A stretch of 64,000 bases of DNA from Notamacropus eugenii (lineage: Eukaryota > Chordata > Mammalia > Diprotodontia > Macropodidae), in NCBI RefSeq assembly GCF_028372415.1, contig NC_092872.1:553428705-553492704 (forward strand), read 5' to 3'. The notes under the pieces are model-generated. The model was not told the origin of the DNA. It saw nothing but the letters and a program-made list of their open reading frames with translations, and made no database searches. Each line of letters begins with the position of its first letter. Within the stretch, counting starts at the first letter, position 1. The position numbers were made by a program, and so were the translations under genes. This document shows positions 46,146-56,934 of this stretch, one piece after another.

Positions 46146-46149
46146 CCTA

Positions 46150-46835
46150 AATGAGAAAATCCAAGCTGGAGTAGCCAGGATCAGGGTACAAGTATGCCAA
46201 CACTTAAAAGATAGGTAGAGTATTAATGATTGTGATTACTGACATTAGCAATGACTCTTCTAAGCAATAAAAAGAAGGGCAAAGCCCTTGTGATCAGCCC
46301 AAATGTGATGGAAAATTGGCCTTTAGTCATGCATTGTGATGGTTTGCCGATCATTTTCCCTAGGCTGTAGTTTCTGTTGAGGCCCCCAGAATTCACATTA
46401 TTAGTCACTTCTTATATAATGCTCTCCAAGGTGATAGATGATTTCAATCCCCTCCCATCATTTAGCAAATAACTCCACCCAGGGGTCTTCTTGACAGTTA
46501 TGCTCAACACACAGTTTGGGCCTCAGCCTTGAGTAGGTTTATCTCAAGGGCACTGTTATTTAGTCAATGGCAAATTTTAAAATAATTAGTTGGAGGGAAG
46601 TAAAAAGCACTGTAAAATGGATATCAAGTAGCTCTCAAAATGGATTTAGCTCCCCTAGTAAACTTGACATCAGCATGAAAGGGAAGCAATTTATTTCAGA
46701 ATTTCCTATGGGTGGCAGGAAACAGAATGGTGCCCTGTTTTCAACATGGGTACAATTTCTGTCCTCAGAAAGGCAAGCTGAGAAGTGAGATAAATATTCA
46801 AAATGAAAAACTGATGGAAATAACTGGGAAAGTTG
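46150..46835. other. Unassigned, non-repetitive sequence
   Basis: No gene or repeat recognised. It could be intronic or 3'-UTR sequence of the minus-strand gene. Confidence 0.3.
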
Positions 46836-46837
46836 TA

Positions 46838-47015
46838 CAGTGTGGTAGAAACCACTCTGGTCTCGGGGACATAGAACCTGGGTCCCAACTCTGGCTTTGT
46901 TATTTACTGCTCAACTGACCAAGTCACAGTGCTTCTCTTAGCCCAAAGTCCTCCTCTGAAGAATGAAGGGATTTGTTTAAATGATCTAGAAAGCCCTTGC
47001 CAACCCTAATCCTAA
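46838..47015 (+). repeat. MIR SINE
   Basis: 'cagtgtggtagaaaccactc', 'gaacctgggtcccaactctg', 'tttgttatttactgctcaac'. Confidence 0.7.
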
Positions 47016-47019
47016 GCAG

Positions 47020-48295
47020 GGATTTTTCTGCCTAAATCTATGTAGAAGGTTGTTTCTTGTCCATTGAGTTCTATAGAGAAGAAAAATATCTCCAATAAAG
47101 GCCAGGGATTGATTTTTACATGGACATTAGATCGTGTAAACAACAGGGAATATAGCATGGTATTGAGAACCAGCATAATGTAGCACGAGCAAAGCAGTAA
47201 GTCTGCCTTCACACAACATCTGTAGCTATTAGCCTGTTTTATCACAAACCACTTTTAAAGTACACAACTCCTATTCTTTTCAAAGCTCATATGCAGAGGA
47301 ACTTGAATTTTATGATTGAGTTGTGTGTTATCAGCCTCCAGGTAGCTTCTCAATCTTGGAAACCATCGCAAAGCACCAAAGTTGACAAAATAACCAAACC
47401 CCAAATGACAGTGAATTGAATGACTATTGGGTGAAGGGGGAATGTTGGTCAAAGTTGAACTACTAATAGCACTGGGACAAGAAAATAATTCTTTAAATTA
47501 GTTGAATAACTTTTTGAAAGTGAAATGCAAATTCCAGGAACTCCTTTAGTCTCACAGAGATGAGAACTTTCTTGCTTTCTAATGGAGAAATCCCTGCTGG
47601 GCTATGAGTGAGTCTGCAGGTCACTAATGAGACAGTAATACTTCACTGTTCTTTCTCCTTGTTTAATTAGACAGAAGCAAGCTGCTGCAGGTTTTCTAAA
47701 CCCTAGTGATTTTGAACTATTTACACATTTGGTTTAGAGACATAAAAAGAATCCTGATACCTGGATAAGAAATTATGAGCCCTATGTGTGGAGTGCATCC
47801 TTAAACAGCCAAATGAATTCAGAAAGACCGACAGGGATGCTCTTTCAAACATGGCAGTAATTTTCACAAAGAACATCCATGGGGTAGGTTTGTGTCCCTT
47901 CCCTCTCCAACTAACAGCTTTCCAAAGACATCAGAACAAGACAAACCACATGAGACTTTCTAAATGTTCAAAATGCAGCAAAGCTGGACAAGTCTTGAGG
48001 CAGCAGTTCTCTTCTCCTCCCATATGATCCTATTCCCCCCTCCACCTTCAAAAGGGTCTGGAATGGTTTCTAGGCAGCCGGTCAATTTTTACTATCCAGA
48101 TTAAAAGTAAAAGAACCCTCCCACTGAAAAGGATTTGATGATGCCGACTATAAAATAGAGTGTAATCAACACAGATCTTCTCTAAAATCTGCTCACACTA
48201 ATCCTATTTGAAGTGGCAGGTGATTCTCAAATCCTTTCTTTAACACGGAGGATTTCATCTTGATGCTGATTATATAAAGGGTTGGGACTGAATGT
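47020..48295. other. Non-repetitive sequence beside the exon candidate
   Basis: No repeat seen over about 1.3 kb, unusual for this window. The blocks at 47.58-47.75 and 47.78-48.05 kb look like constrained noncoding DNA. If the exon at 48.7 kb is the last, this lies in or just beyond its 3' UTR. Confidence 0.3.
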
Positions 48296-48299
48296 CTCT

Positions 48300-48630
48300 T
48301 AGGCTATGATCTGCCATGTTTGGCTTCGCTCCCCATACAAAGCTATCACATATGTTACTGGCTGCACCTCCCTTTGAAAATCTGTTGGCACATTTCTCCT
48401 CCGTACAGCTCGTACTCCATGCCTGACTCATCTTCTACCTTCCTGCTGGACCTCTTGCAAAGTGGGCCTTTGCAAATGCCTTGATAGCAGTCCCCAGAAT
48501 CATGGCACCATATGTCGCTGGGAAGCAGGATGGGGCACGTGAGGCTGTAACAATGGAGAGTGCAAGGGAGGGAGTGGGAGGAGGGGAGAGCCATATTTCC
48601 CCAAAGGCAGGAGTCCAGTCTTCCCTGGGT
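48300..48630 (-). other. Probable start of the 3' UTR of the minus-strand gene
   Basis: This directly follows the stop codon of the terminal coding segment. It is GC-richer than its surroundings. A second frame stays open across it (a Cys-rich peptide with 'CHDSGDCYQGICKGPLCKRS'), preceded by 'ctctccattgttacag' and containing an 'aggaag|gtagaa' donor-like site. An alternative exon is therefore conceivable. I have no independent support for either reading. Confidence 0.4.
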
Positions 48631-48762
48631 CTATGTCGGTAGGGGATCATCATCGCCTTTATGACACTTGCATTTGCAGCAGAGGACAAATGGTGTTGCC
48701 AGTAACAGGAAAGGAGAGGCCACTAAGAGCAAAAGGCCAAAGCCGGCGAAAATGCCCACCAC
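48631..48762 (-). CDS. Terminal coding segment: transmembrane helix and Cys-rich tail (unidentified gene)
   Basis: A strong acceptor lies upstream on the minus strand (pyrimidine-rich 'tttcccatcattccag' ending at 48763). The segment is in phase 0 and encodes 43 residues. 'VVGIFAGFGLLLLVASPFLL' begins a helix that continues about ten residues. The cytosolic-looking tail is 'CCKCKCHKGDDDPLPT', then a TAG stop at 48631-48633. Composition and GC content differ from the repeats around it. It most resembles the last exon of a single-pass (or last-helix) membrane protein. The juxtamembrane cysteines could be palmitoylated (inference). I do not recognise the gene. Confidence 0.5.
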   Translation of the reverse strand: MVGIFAGFGLLLLVASPFLLLATPFVLCCKCKCHKGDDDPLPT

Positions 48763-48934
48763 CTGGAATGATGGGAAAAAACAAGGAAGAAAATAGGATT
48801 CATGAGTTTGTGAGCAGAGTAGCTCCAAAACACATCTAAATCACCCTGTTACATAGCTGGCTCTGGTTTCTTAAGATTTTCATTCCAAAGCAGGCATGGA
48901 TAAAGAAATAAGAGTTGTAGCAGCAGCAGTAGTA

Positions 48935-49480
48935 GTAGTAATAGCAACTAATATTTACATAATGACTACTAAGTGTCAAGTACTGAGCTAAGTGATTTAC
49001 AAATATTATCTCATTTGATCCTCACAACAACCTTGGGAGATAGGGGCAATTATTATCCCCATTTTACAGATGAGGCAACAGAGACAAAGAGAGGCTATCT
49101 GACTTGCCCAGTCACAAAACTTGTAACTGTCTGAAGCAAATCACGGAGACTTTCTGAACCTCAGCTTCTTTATCTGTAAAATAACTTGATTTATTTCATA
49201 TGTTTCTGTTGAGAGTCAAATTAGGAGATATATGAAGCCCTTTGTAAAACAAAAAGTATTATAGTCATGTCAACTTTTTTTTGTTGTCATGAGGGATTCA
49301 GAAGCCTCAGCATCGTGTTAAAAATATTTAAAACAACTTCTTAGATGCAGAATTAGAAGTTCGATCAGTTAACTTTTCTGAACTCACATCTTCTTCTTTA
49401 CAATGGGAAATAACACTATCTCTCTCCCAAGGCTGTGAGAGAACCATAAGGTGCCATATTATTTTTGTTGGTTCTTAATA
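48935..49480 (+). repeat. Composite SINE region (Ther/MIR and WALLSI parts)
   Basis: 'aagtgtcaagtactgagcta', 'tattatctcatttgatcctc' and 'ccattttacagatgaggcaa' run into a SINE 3' half ('cttctttatctgtaaaataa'). A second tail-like piece lies near 49.36-49.45 kb. Confidence 0.75.
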
Positions 49481-49789
49481 TCAATACTCTCTTGCTGATG
49501 ATGGATGACTATGGATCTTGAAGCGAGAGTCTTTCAGAAGAAACAGAACTGTAGGGAACTCGGAGGATATTAAAAAGGTACATGATGAGAGTAAGTAAGC
49601 TGTATATTGTTGCCAATTACTTGTCTTTGGAAAAGCAGTTTCCTATAACTCCAGTATTGTATGATGGGAAAGGAAGGTGAAGCCTTGATTCACCAAGGAG
49701 TAACAAAGAAAAAGCCTAAAGGATGCTCTGAAGCCTATGGAATGTTAAAGGGCTGCAAGAAGAACTCCATGATGATGGTGATGACAGCA

Positions 49790-50010
49790 AGTACTTACAT
49801 AGAACTTTAAGGTTTACAAAGGGCTTCAAAGTACATCACCATATGTAACATTTACGAGAAGACTATGAGGTTAAGTGCTATTTATCCCACTTGGAAAGGA
49901 GGAAAATCTGAGGCTGGGAGAAGTGAGTCATTAGCTTGAGGTTAATGGGAGAGGGAGAATTTGAACTAAGGTCTTCCTGTTTATTAGTAAGGGCCCTTGT
50001 ACAATCAATC
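49790..50010 (+). repeat. Ther/MIR-class SINE
   Basis: 'actttaaggtttacaaaggg', 'aggaggaaaatctgaggctg', 'gaatttgaactaaggtcttc'. Confidence 0.75.
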
Positions 50011-50384
50011 CAGAGAGCCCCAAGGTATGTGTCTAAATCTGACCCAAATCCAGTAGACTCTGAGTAAACTGACTTACTGGACATTCTTAATCTTGTTTTC
50101 TGAGAATTTACCTGTTTTGTCAAAGTTTCAGGATGCAAGAAAGCTTTGATTAATGGTCACATGCAATACCCTAACTCTTTTGAAGTCTTCAGAGAAGTAT
50201 TCAGTAGCAGGTTTTACTAAGTTGGAAAGGTTTGGGGAATGACCCTAGCAACAGGCTTTGAGTATCACCTGAGAACCAATCTCAGTCTGGGGGTGGGGGA
50301 GGAAGAAGCTTCTCAAGGTGGTTACAAGGTAATCACTTCTTTTTTTGATGGCAGCAGCTCTCTTTGCAGCCCCCAGACCCAGAG

Positions 50385-50660
50385 ATTTGTCAGAGTGGGA
50401 AAGAGCCTAGTCTCTGATTCTAGTCCAACTTCTCATTTTACCAATGGAGAAACTGAGGGTCAGAAAGAGGAAGTTACTGGCAGAATTGAAACATGATCCC
50501 TGGTATCTTGTCCCATAGCCCAGAGGTAGTTCCTCTGTACTATCAGATTATTTTACTGTGTGATGGAAAAGGCAATATCAATGAAACTGAAGAAATGTTA
50601 TCTTCCATAGTGCCTGGCAGAAAAGGGGCTGGGCTCATAGTAAGCAGCCAACTGATGATT
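50385..50660 (+). repeat. MIR SINE followed by L2 3' end
   Basis: MIR: 'ttctcattttaccaatggag' and 'aaactgagggtcagaaagag'. L2: 'tccatagtgcctggcagaaa' and 'catagtaagcagccaactga'. Confidence 0.6.
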
Positions 50661-50664
50661 GTGA

Positions 50665-51155
50665 ATTTATGAGTAGATGGTCTTGAAGCTCTATAAAAAG
50701 GAGAGAGAGCACCACCTGCTGTCCAAAGCATGAAATAAACTCAGGCATACACAAAAGAAGAATTTGGGTTGCGGCTTCCTTCTCTGCAGAATCACTTACT
50801 GTCCCCACCTCTGCTCCCCTATGTCACCTCCTCTGCTCACTCCCACAGGTGAGCATGCATGCAAATTTGATGTAGGTGAATAAAAGTTTATGCATTGTCC
50901 ATGAGAATTCTCATCCCTGCTTCTAGTTGCCTCTGTTATTCTATCCTGACTTTAACCTCTATGGCATTCAAGTCATGTTTTATTTCAGTTTATTAAAATA
51001 TTTTTAAAACTGTGACTTGGAGAAAAGATCAGATTTGTTCTCCTTGGTAGAATTGGGTGGAACTAGGAGCAATGAGTACAAGTTACAGAGTTTCATATTT
51101 CAGGTTGATGATATAAGGAAACAATTCCTGAAAATGAGAACTATCCAAAAGTGAA
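50665..51155. other. Unassigned sequence
   Basis: No repeat recognised. A degenerate CTCF-like 'caccacctgctgtcc' lies near 50.71 kb. Presumed intron of the minus-strand gene. Confidence 0.3.
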
Positions 51156-51159
51156 ATTG

Positions 51160-51290
51160 ACACTTAACGTGGTCAAAAAGAGGCTGCATGGCCACTTGTC
51201 GGAAATTTTCTAGGAGTCTAATTTATAAGGAGAGAGTTGAACAAAGTGACCTTCAAATGTCCCTTCTGGATATAAAATTACATGAAAAGC
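51160..51290 (+). repeat. CR1/L3 LINE 3' end fragment
   Basis: 'ggtcaaaaagaggctgcatg', 'gccacttgtcggaaattttc', then 'aagtgaccttcaaatgtccc'. Confidence 0.65.
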
Positions 51291-51689
51291 AAATATAGTG
51301 CATTCCTTACTTTTCTGAAAAACATAAATAATAGAAAATAAAAAGGGATGGCCAAGAGATGCTATAAAATCTATACCTTAAAATAATTTATTCTTAATTA
51401 ACATATATTTCTAACAAGGGAGGTCATCTGGTTTCTCAGCCCACAGCAGAGGAGAAGATGTAGTGAAGGGTAAGAAAAGATGCTAAAGAATGGTACATTG
51501 ACAGCATTGAGAGGTGATGCTGGACATCCTGGCAGTGAAGGAACAGAAGGAAATCTATTAAAAAAAAGTTAATGAAAAAAAAATAAGGATCAGAGAGGTT
51601 AAATGTTTTTCTTAGAACATAAAAGAAATAAGTAACAAAGTTGGCATTTGAACTCAAGTCTTGTTTTGAAATCTGTTGTTTCTTTAAAA

Positions 51690-51940
51690 ACAGTCTTTAA
51701 AAAAGACTAACATTTATATTGTGTTTACTACATATTAAGTACTATTATCATCCCCACTTTCCAGATGAGGAAACTGAGGCAAAAAGATTAAGTAACTTGT
51801 TCAGGGTCACACAGCTAGTGTCTGAGTTCACATTTGAACGCAGGTCTTCCTGATTGCAAACTTAGCTCTCTCTCTCTCAATATAGATAAGATATAGATAG
51901 ATAAATAGTGATATAGATATAGATATGCCACCTAGCTGTC
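51690..51940 (+). repeat. Ther-class SINE with a GATA microsatellite in its tail
   Basis: 'cccactttccagatgaggaa', 'gttcagggtcacacagctag', 'ttgaacgcaggtcttcctga', then 'tagctctctctctctc' and about 50 bases of GATA-type units (51.88-51.93 kb). The normal SINE end 'gccacctagctgtc' follows. The microsatellite sits exactly where the SINE has 'ctctatccact'. Confidence 0.8.
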
Positions 51941-52189
51941 TTCAAGGAAAGGTAAATTTGTATTTGGTAACCACAGCTTCTGAAGAGAACACTAAATTCC
52001 ATTTTAGAAAGGCCTCTATCAAGAAGATACATTTTTAAAATGCTTTCTGTATTTAAAGTGGTAAGCATCTGGAAAATTCAGTCTGTGGGATACTCCAATG
52101 CTGAAGACGTAAGATAAATAAGGTATTACTGTATATACTGTGGGTTAGCTTGAAAGCAAATGGATGGATTATGTGATATCTCTAGGTTA

Positions 52190-52341
52190 GGTGGCACAAC
52201 CTGCTGCCCACCGGCCAAAAGTGACCTGTGGGTATGCCAAAGGATTTCAGGAGGCCCGGGAAAAATATAGGGGAAAGCATCCTTTACATTTTTCTCGGGC
52301 TGCCTGAAATTCTTTGGCAGGCAACAGGTTGTGCAAGCCTG
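52190..52341. mobile_element. Palindromic MITE-like element
   Basis: The left arm 'gcacaacctgctgcc' ... 'ccaaaggatttcagg' ... 'ggcccgggaaaaatat' is repeated in inverse on the right as 'atttttctcgggctgcctga', 'aattctttggcaggcaacag', 'gttgtgc'. The arms span most of the element. The left arm has about 28 extra bases, and a short loop near 52.27-52.28 kb joins them. The outer ends resemble the general CAACCTG-type ends of hAT elements. Target-site duplications are not clear. Confidence 0.6.
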
Positions 52342-52344
52342 CTC

Positions 52345-52665
52345 TATGTCATCTTTGACATTATCTAGTTCAACTCCCTTACTTTACAGATGGGGAAACT
52401 AAGGCTCTGAAGGAAGTAGTGCCTAGACTCAGGGTCACACATAAGGTTCATGGAGGGGTAGAGAAAGGCAATCAAGATCATCCTATCAACACTCTCATTT
52501 TACAAATGAGGAAGCTGGGGCCCAAAAGAAGATTTGACTTGTCCAATGTCACACATGTAGCGTCAGAGTAAAGATTAGAACCCAGACTGTCTGTCTACGT
52601 GACCAACGTGTTTTCCCTTGCTGGGAGTTTATTTTGAAAGCAAAGAAAGATAAGAAAACATGGTG
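52345..52665 (+). repeat. Two or three MIR SINE fragments
   Basis: 'actttacagatggggaaact' near 52.38 kb, 'attttacaaatgaggaagct' near 52.50 kb, and a 5' piece 'acatggtgtagtagaaagag' near 52.66 kb. Confidence 0.7.
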
Positions 52666-52669
52666 TAGT

Positions 52670-53480
52670 AGAAAGAGGTTTGACCTCAAAAATCTGTTGG
52701 ACTGAACCCCTGGAAGACAGATACATGTGGGGAATGGAAGGTGGATGTTTTCAGTTGGCTTGCTACCCAACAGGGCTAATCCTGTGTATTTTACTCCCTC
52801 AATGGATGCTGTTTTTTTATTGGAAGGTGTGGTGTTCTTCTTAGGATTGGGTGTGAGGATTAGGACAGCTTAAGGATTCCAAGAAAGTCCCTTGTTAAAA
52901 AAAAATTCTGCCATGAGCACATTCTAACACCAGGAGAGTCAAGTGGGCCAACCCTGAAATGAGCACCTAGTTGAAATCAGCTTCTACAACTGGGGGCTTA
53001 TAACAGGGGATAAGGAGGGGAAAGAACTGAGGAAAAAACTAGGTCAGGCTGTTATTCTCCCTTGACACATCTCTCTCTTTATTAGAGCTATTCCTAGATT
53101 TTTCCAGCCTGAGGGATCTCTATATCACCCAAAAATGCATAGGGCCTCCTCAGTCCTGCAACAGTCAAGTATTATAAGGCATTACCTTCCCTAGGGAAAT
53201 AGCCAATTCACTCTTCCCTGGATGGTTATTTCTTCATAAATTAAATATAAGATATCTTCCTGTACGGATAGTTCTTTCTGTCTCAGCACAGTTAGCATGC
53301 TGCTGTTTGTCAATTTTCCTTTCCATATGTTTTATTAGCAGGTGGGTTTCTAGGCATGTCTGATTTAGATCCTTACCTGTGCTCTATAGGCCTTGTAATA
53401 TAAGGGGACTATGAGAGTCGGTATTGAGTAAATGGAGGTGAATTTTGGAAAGTCTATATTTTAGATGAAAGGTAGCACTG
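52670..53480. other. Unassigned sequence
   Basis: No repeat or coding signal recognised. Presumed intron. Confidence 0.3.
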
Positions 53481-53484
53481 CCAA

Positions 53485-54060
53485 GTGAAAATTACATTGA
53501 GCTGGGAGTCGGGGCACCTGAGTTCTAGATTTGCCTCAGACACAACCAACTTGGGCAAGTCATCTTAGACTCACAGAAAATAAAAGGGGATGGCCTTTCA
53601 TAATCATAAAATCACAATCATAAAATCATCGACCTCTGTGATTAGAAAGACCCTGATGCTTATCACCTATGTGACCCTGGAAAAGTCATTTTACCTCCCT
53701 AAGACTCAGTTTCTTCATCTGTAGAAGGTATTGAATTAGAGGACCAGTAAGGCTCCATTTAGTACTAGATCTTTGATCCTATTGTAATCTAACCCTCTTA
53801 TTTTACAGATGAGGAGACTGTATAGTACATGAGGTTCCCAGACTGGCCAAGGTCCTACAGTTAGGGCCTTCCTGTCCAAGGCTATCATAAGTCTGCTTAG
53901 TATATGTCTTGATTATACCAATATGTGTACATATTGTCTATTTAGTATAATTTAACCTCCTCAAGCACAGGAACTATTTTTTGCTTATGTCTTTGTATCA
54001 TCAGAACTTAGTACAGATAAGAAGGGTTGAATAAATGTTGACTGTTTAATAAAAGATAGA
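53485..54060 (+). repeat. Cluster of MIR SINEs and an L2 3' end
   Basis: MIR-type: 'gagctgggagtcggggcacc', 'gactcagtttcttcatctgt' and 'ttattttacagatgaggaga'. L2 end at about 53.93-54.05 kb: 'acctcctcaagcacaggaac' and 'gaataaatgttgactg'. Confidence 0.65.
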
Positions 54061-54109
54061 GCTGGGATTATAACCTATGTCTTTCAACTCTAATAAGTTC
54101 TTTGCTTTT

Positions 54110-54490
54110 TCCTGTACTTTCTGAGCTTTATTTTCCTTATTTATAAAAATAGGAATAATGATATATGACTTGAGTTCCCACATTTGTAAAACTGGAATAA
54201 TATCTGCTCTGTATGCTTCATAGGAGAGCAAATTAGGACATGTATATGAAAGCACCTTGGAAATGATAAAGATATAAAGACTTATCCTACACCTCATCAT
54301 TTTAACTACGTTTACATGGGAGTAATATAGTGACAGAATCTCTTGACTGAAAGTCAAAGAGAACTGGATTCTAGTTTCAACTCTGTCCCTTTACTTCACT
54401 GTTCCTTAATTTTCTCCTCTCAAAGAGGAAAAGTTCAAGTCAGATGTTCTATAAGGTCCCTCCTAGCTCTGAAATCTGTGACTGAAAATC
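54110..54490 (+). repeat. MIR-class SINE fragments
   Basis: A 3' part lies at 54.13-54.28 kb. A better copy at 54.32-54.48 kb has 'ctcttgactgaaagtcaaag' and 'aaggtccctcctagctctga'. Confidence 0.6.
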
Positions 54491-54734
54491 TGATGTCACA
54501 CAATGGCCAACAGAGGCCAAATGTAAGACAAAATAACAGCTAGTATGCTTGAGGACTAGGAAATCTGATTCTGAAGACCTAGCAAGTATGTGGATTCTCA
54601 TTGTTTTAGAAATCTGCCCCGGAATCTGTCCAGCCCACATAGAAATGATTCTCCGTTTAGTGTCAGGGTGTGCTTCCTGGTGTTTTTGTTTTATTTTTTA
54701 TTAAGGGACACTAACAAATATAATGGATGAATGA

Positions 54735-55050
54735 AAAAAAAGCATTTATTAAGCACTTACTCAAGGTAGGGAAACAGTTCCTTCCTTTGGAAGCCATTGC
54801 CTTCCAGCCATTAGGGCTGGAGTTCTTATCCTGGGGATCTAAAGAGGAGTCTCTAAAGAGATTTCAAGGAATCCATGAGTTTTTAAATATTTTGACAACT
54901 ATATTTCAATGCAAATGGTTTCCTTTGTAATCTCATGTGTTTTCTTCTATGTATTTAAAAACACTATTCTGAGAATGGATCCATGGGCTTCCCCAGACTG
55001 CCACCAGGGTCCATGACAAACAACAACCAAAAAAAAAAAAAAAAAAACCG
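54735..55050 (+). mobile_element. L2 scrap and probable hAT-type nonautonomous element
   Basis: 'gcatttattaagcacttact' is L2. From about 54.82 kb, 'ggagttcttatcctggggat', 'tttgacaactatatttcaat', 'ggtttcctttgtaatctcat' and 'cacactattctgagaatgga'-like sequence run to 'agggtccatgaca'. These are in the order of a common mammalian 'gagttcttaacctggggtcc' element, which I attribute to hAT-type DNA transposons with moderate confidence. A run of about 18 A follows. Confidence 0.45.
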
Positions 55051-55054
55051 TGAA

Positions 55055-55865
55055 GAGCCCTTGTAATAGAGAGAAGCTATGCATAAATACATCAATAAAT
55101 GGGAGTGGTGGCCAAGGAGGGGTATTTTAGTCTATTAAATAACAAAGAAGGAGAGTGGCACAAAAGAACACTCAATTGATATACCTTTTCCAGAAACAAT
55201 GTTCTTATTGGTTTAATTATAGGTCTCAAAGCAAAAATTAAAAGAAATTGGTGTGGGGGGGGAGTGGGGGAGAGGTATATATATGCACATACAGGGTGAC
55301 AGGCTCAAGAAAGGCCAGGCTGAAAAAGCATAGTTGAGCCTGAGGCTGGCTAGTTAAAATGAGTTTCATCAGTTGGTTCGCCAATTTCACCAGTGATTTA
55401 TTTCACCAATCAGGAAAGTCCAGTTGGCCACTATTAAATCCTGGCCACATAATCATCAGTGGAGTTATTATGAGGATTTATTTTATTTTATTAAATTATC
55501 TTATATTTATTTATCTTTATTTATTATAAAATAAATTATTTATTTTATTAAGTTATCATCTGCATTTCTGCAGAGCACAACCCCTCCATACCTTAGCAGG
55601 TAGTAAGATAGCTTGCTATTGTTTTAAAAGGGAAAAAAAAAGCATCACCTGATAGCCACTCATCTCGTACTGAGACTCTCAGAACTTAGTCAGACTGATG
55701 CTCAGAAGACTACATCCTCCGCCAGTGGTAGTGTTCTCGAGGACTCTCTAGCTTGGAATTATTTGCCAAAACTTTAGGAAGTTGGGGAGGTATAGCCTTC
55801 AAAAGCCACATCAAAAAGCTACTGGTGGAAGAAGACATTACAGAAATGTAAGTTATCATCATCAA
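55055..55865. other. Unassigned, with an AT-rich tract
   Basis: An (ATTT)n-like AT-only tract lies at about 55.47-55.56 kb, and a run of nine G near 55.26 kb. The stretch at 55.65-55.80 kb is GC-richer and non-repetitive but not recognisable. Confidence 0.3.
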
Positions 55866-55869
55866 AGGT

Positions 55870-55965
55870 GAAAATCAAATGAGGTATTTGTAAAGCCTTA
55901 GCACTGTGCCTGGCACACCTAGTAGGTACTTAATAAATGCCTGTTTCCTACCCCACCCCATATTA
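55870..55965 (+). repeat. SINE 3' end
   Basis: 'tagcactgtgcctggcacac', 'gtaggtacttaataaatgcc', C-rich tail. Confidence 0.75.
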
Positions 55966-56084
55966 AAGGTGAAAATGGCTTTTTATTACAAAATCAAAGA
56001 GGACAGGTCAAAGGCCTAAGAGGATGAAGTATTAAAAGCAATTAGCCAATGACATTCTGGTCATCCATACACTATCTATGACCT

Positions 56085-56270
56085 ACTGGATAGAATTCAG
56101 GGCTTGAAGTCAAGATCTGGGTTTGATTTGTACTTCTAACCCTACCTGTGGCAAATTACTCAAACTCTGCATGCCCCAGGCAGCTTCCCTAGGACTTATC
56201 TCAGATAGGTATTAGTATTGCATTGTACTGCATTGGTAGAAAAATTCACTCAATCATAGATCCTTCCCAT
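56085..56270 (+). repeat. MAR-type marsupial SINE
   Basis: A diverged head with 'agggcttgaagtcaagatct', then the distinctive 'catgccccaggcagcttccc', 'taggacttatctcagatagg' and 'tgcattggtagaaaaattca' of the MAR-type 3' half. Confidence 0.75.
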
Positions 56271-56374
56271 TTTGTAAAATAAGTTACCAAAATATCGGTC
56301 TCCCAGAAGAGGAATTTTTCAGTCTTTCCAGGTTATGGATGGGTTTCTTATTACTACTTGCAGAAATTACTATT

Positions 56375-56390
56375 TCACCAGGGGGCGCTG
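56375..56390 (+). promoter_or_regulatory. CTCF-like binding motif
   Basis: 'tcaccagggggcgctg' matches the CTCF core (CCACCAGGGGGCGCTA) at 13 of its central positions, including all of 'ccagggggcgct'. It lies outside recognised repeats, in the presumed intron of the minus-strand gene. Occupancy cannot be judged from sequence. Confidence 0.65.
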
Positions 56391-56582
56391 TAACACTAAA
56401 GAAACACATTAAAGCCTTAACAAATACCCAGAATATGGCAGCCTGAAATTTGGTTTTCCTCTAGCAGAATATCTTTTTAATAAACACTTATTTGGGAAGG
56501 AATCATGTAAAGACTAGTGGATATGTAGGGTGAAAAGTTAAAAAAAAACGGTAATGAAAGTCCATTGTGATATATCTAAATC

Positions 56583-56641
56583 TCTATATACACATATATG
56601 TACACATATATGCATATATGAGCATGTGTATACATATATAT

Positions 56642-56677
<36 letters not shown>

Positions 56678-56678
56678 T
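56583..56678 (+). repeat. TATACA/TATATG microsatellite ending in (TG)n
   Basis: Alternating purine-pyrimidine tract with a (TG)n run at about 56645-56675. Confidence 0.95.
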
Positions 56679-56934
56679 TCCCTGCCCTCTGTTCTTAGGC
56701 TGTTTCCCAAATAGCTCACAGGAATCTTTGAGACTCTTAAAATGTCATAACTTTTTTTAGAAGTACATAAGAAAATATTCTAAGAAGGAACTTCTTACCA
56801 GGGCCTCCCTTATATTTACACTTTATTCTGAAGGTATTTTTAATATTTTGAAAGGTAAGTTAATTTTCTATCACATACAGCTAGCCATTTCCTGTAACAA
56901 GTTTCAGAGGGGACAACTTTGCACAAGTCATACA

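Noticed and set aside
47788-48027. 79-codon plus-strand frame with two close cysteines ('KCSKCSK')
   Set aside because: Looks zinc-finger-like only over a few residues; no full motif or splice context. It lies in likely constrained noncoding sequence beside the minus-strand exon.
50700-50720. CTCF-like 'caccacctgctgtcc'
   Set aside because: Too many deviations from the G-rich core compared with the site at 56375.
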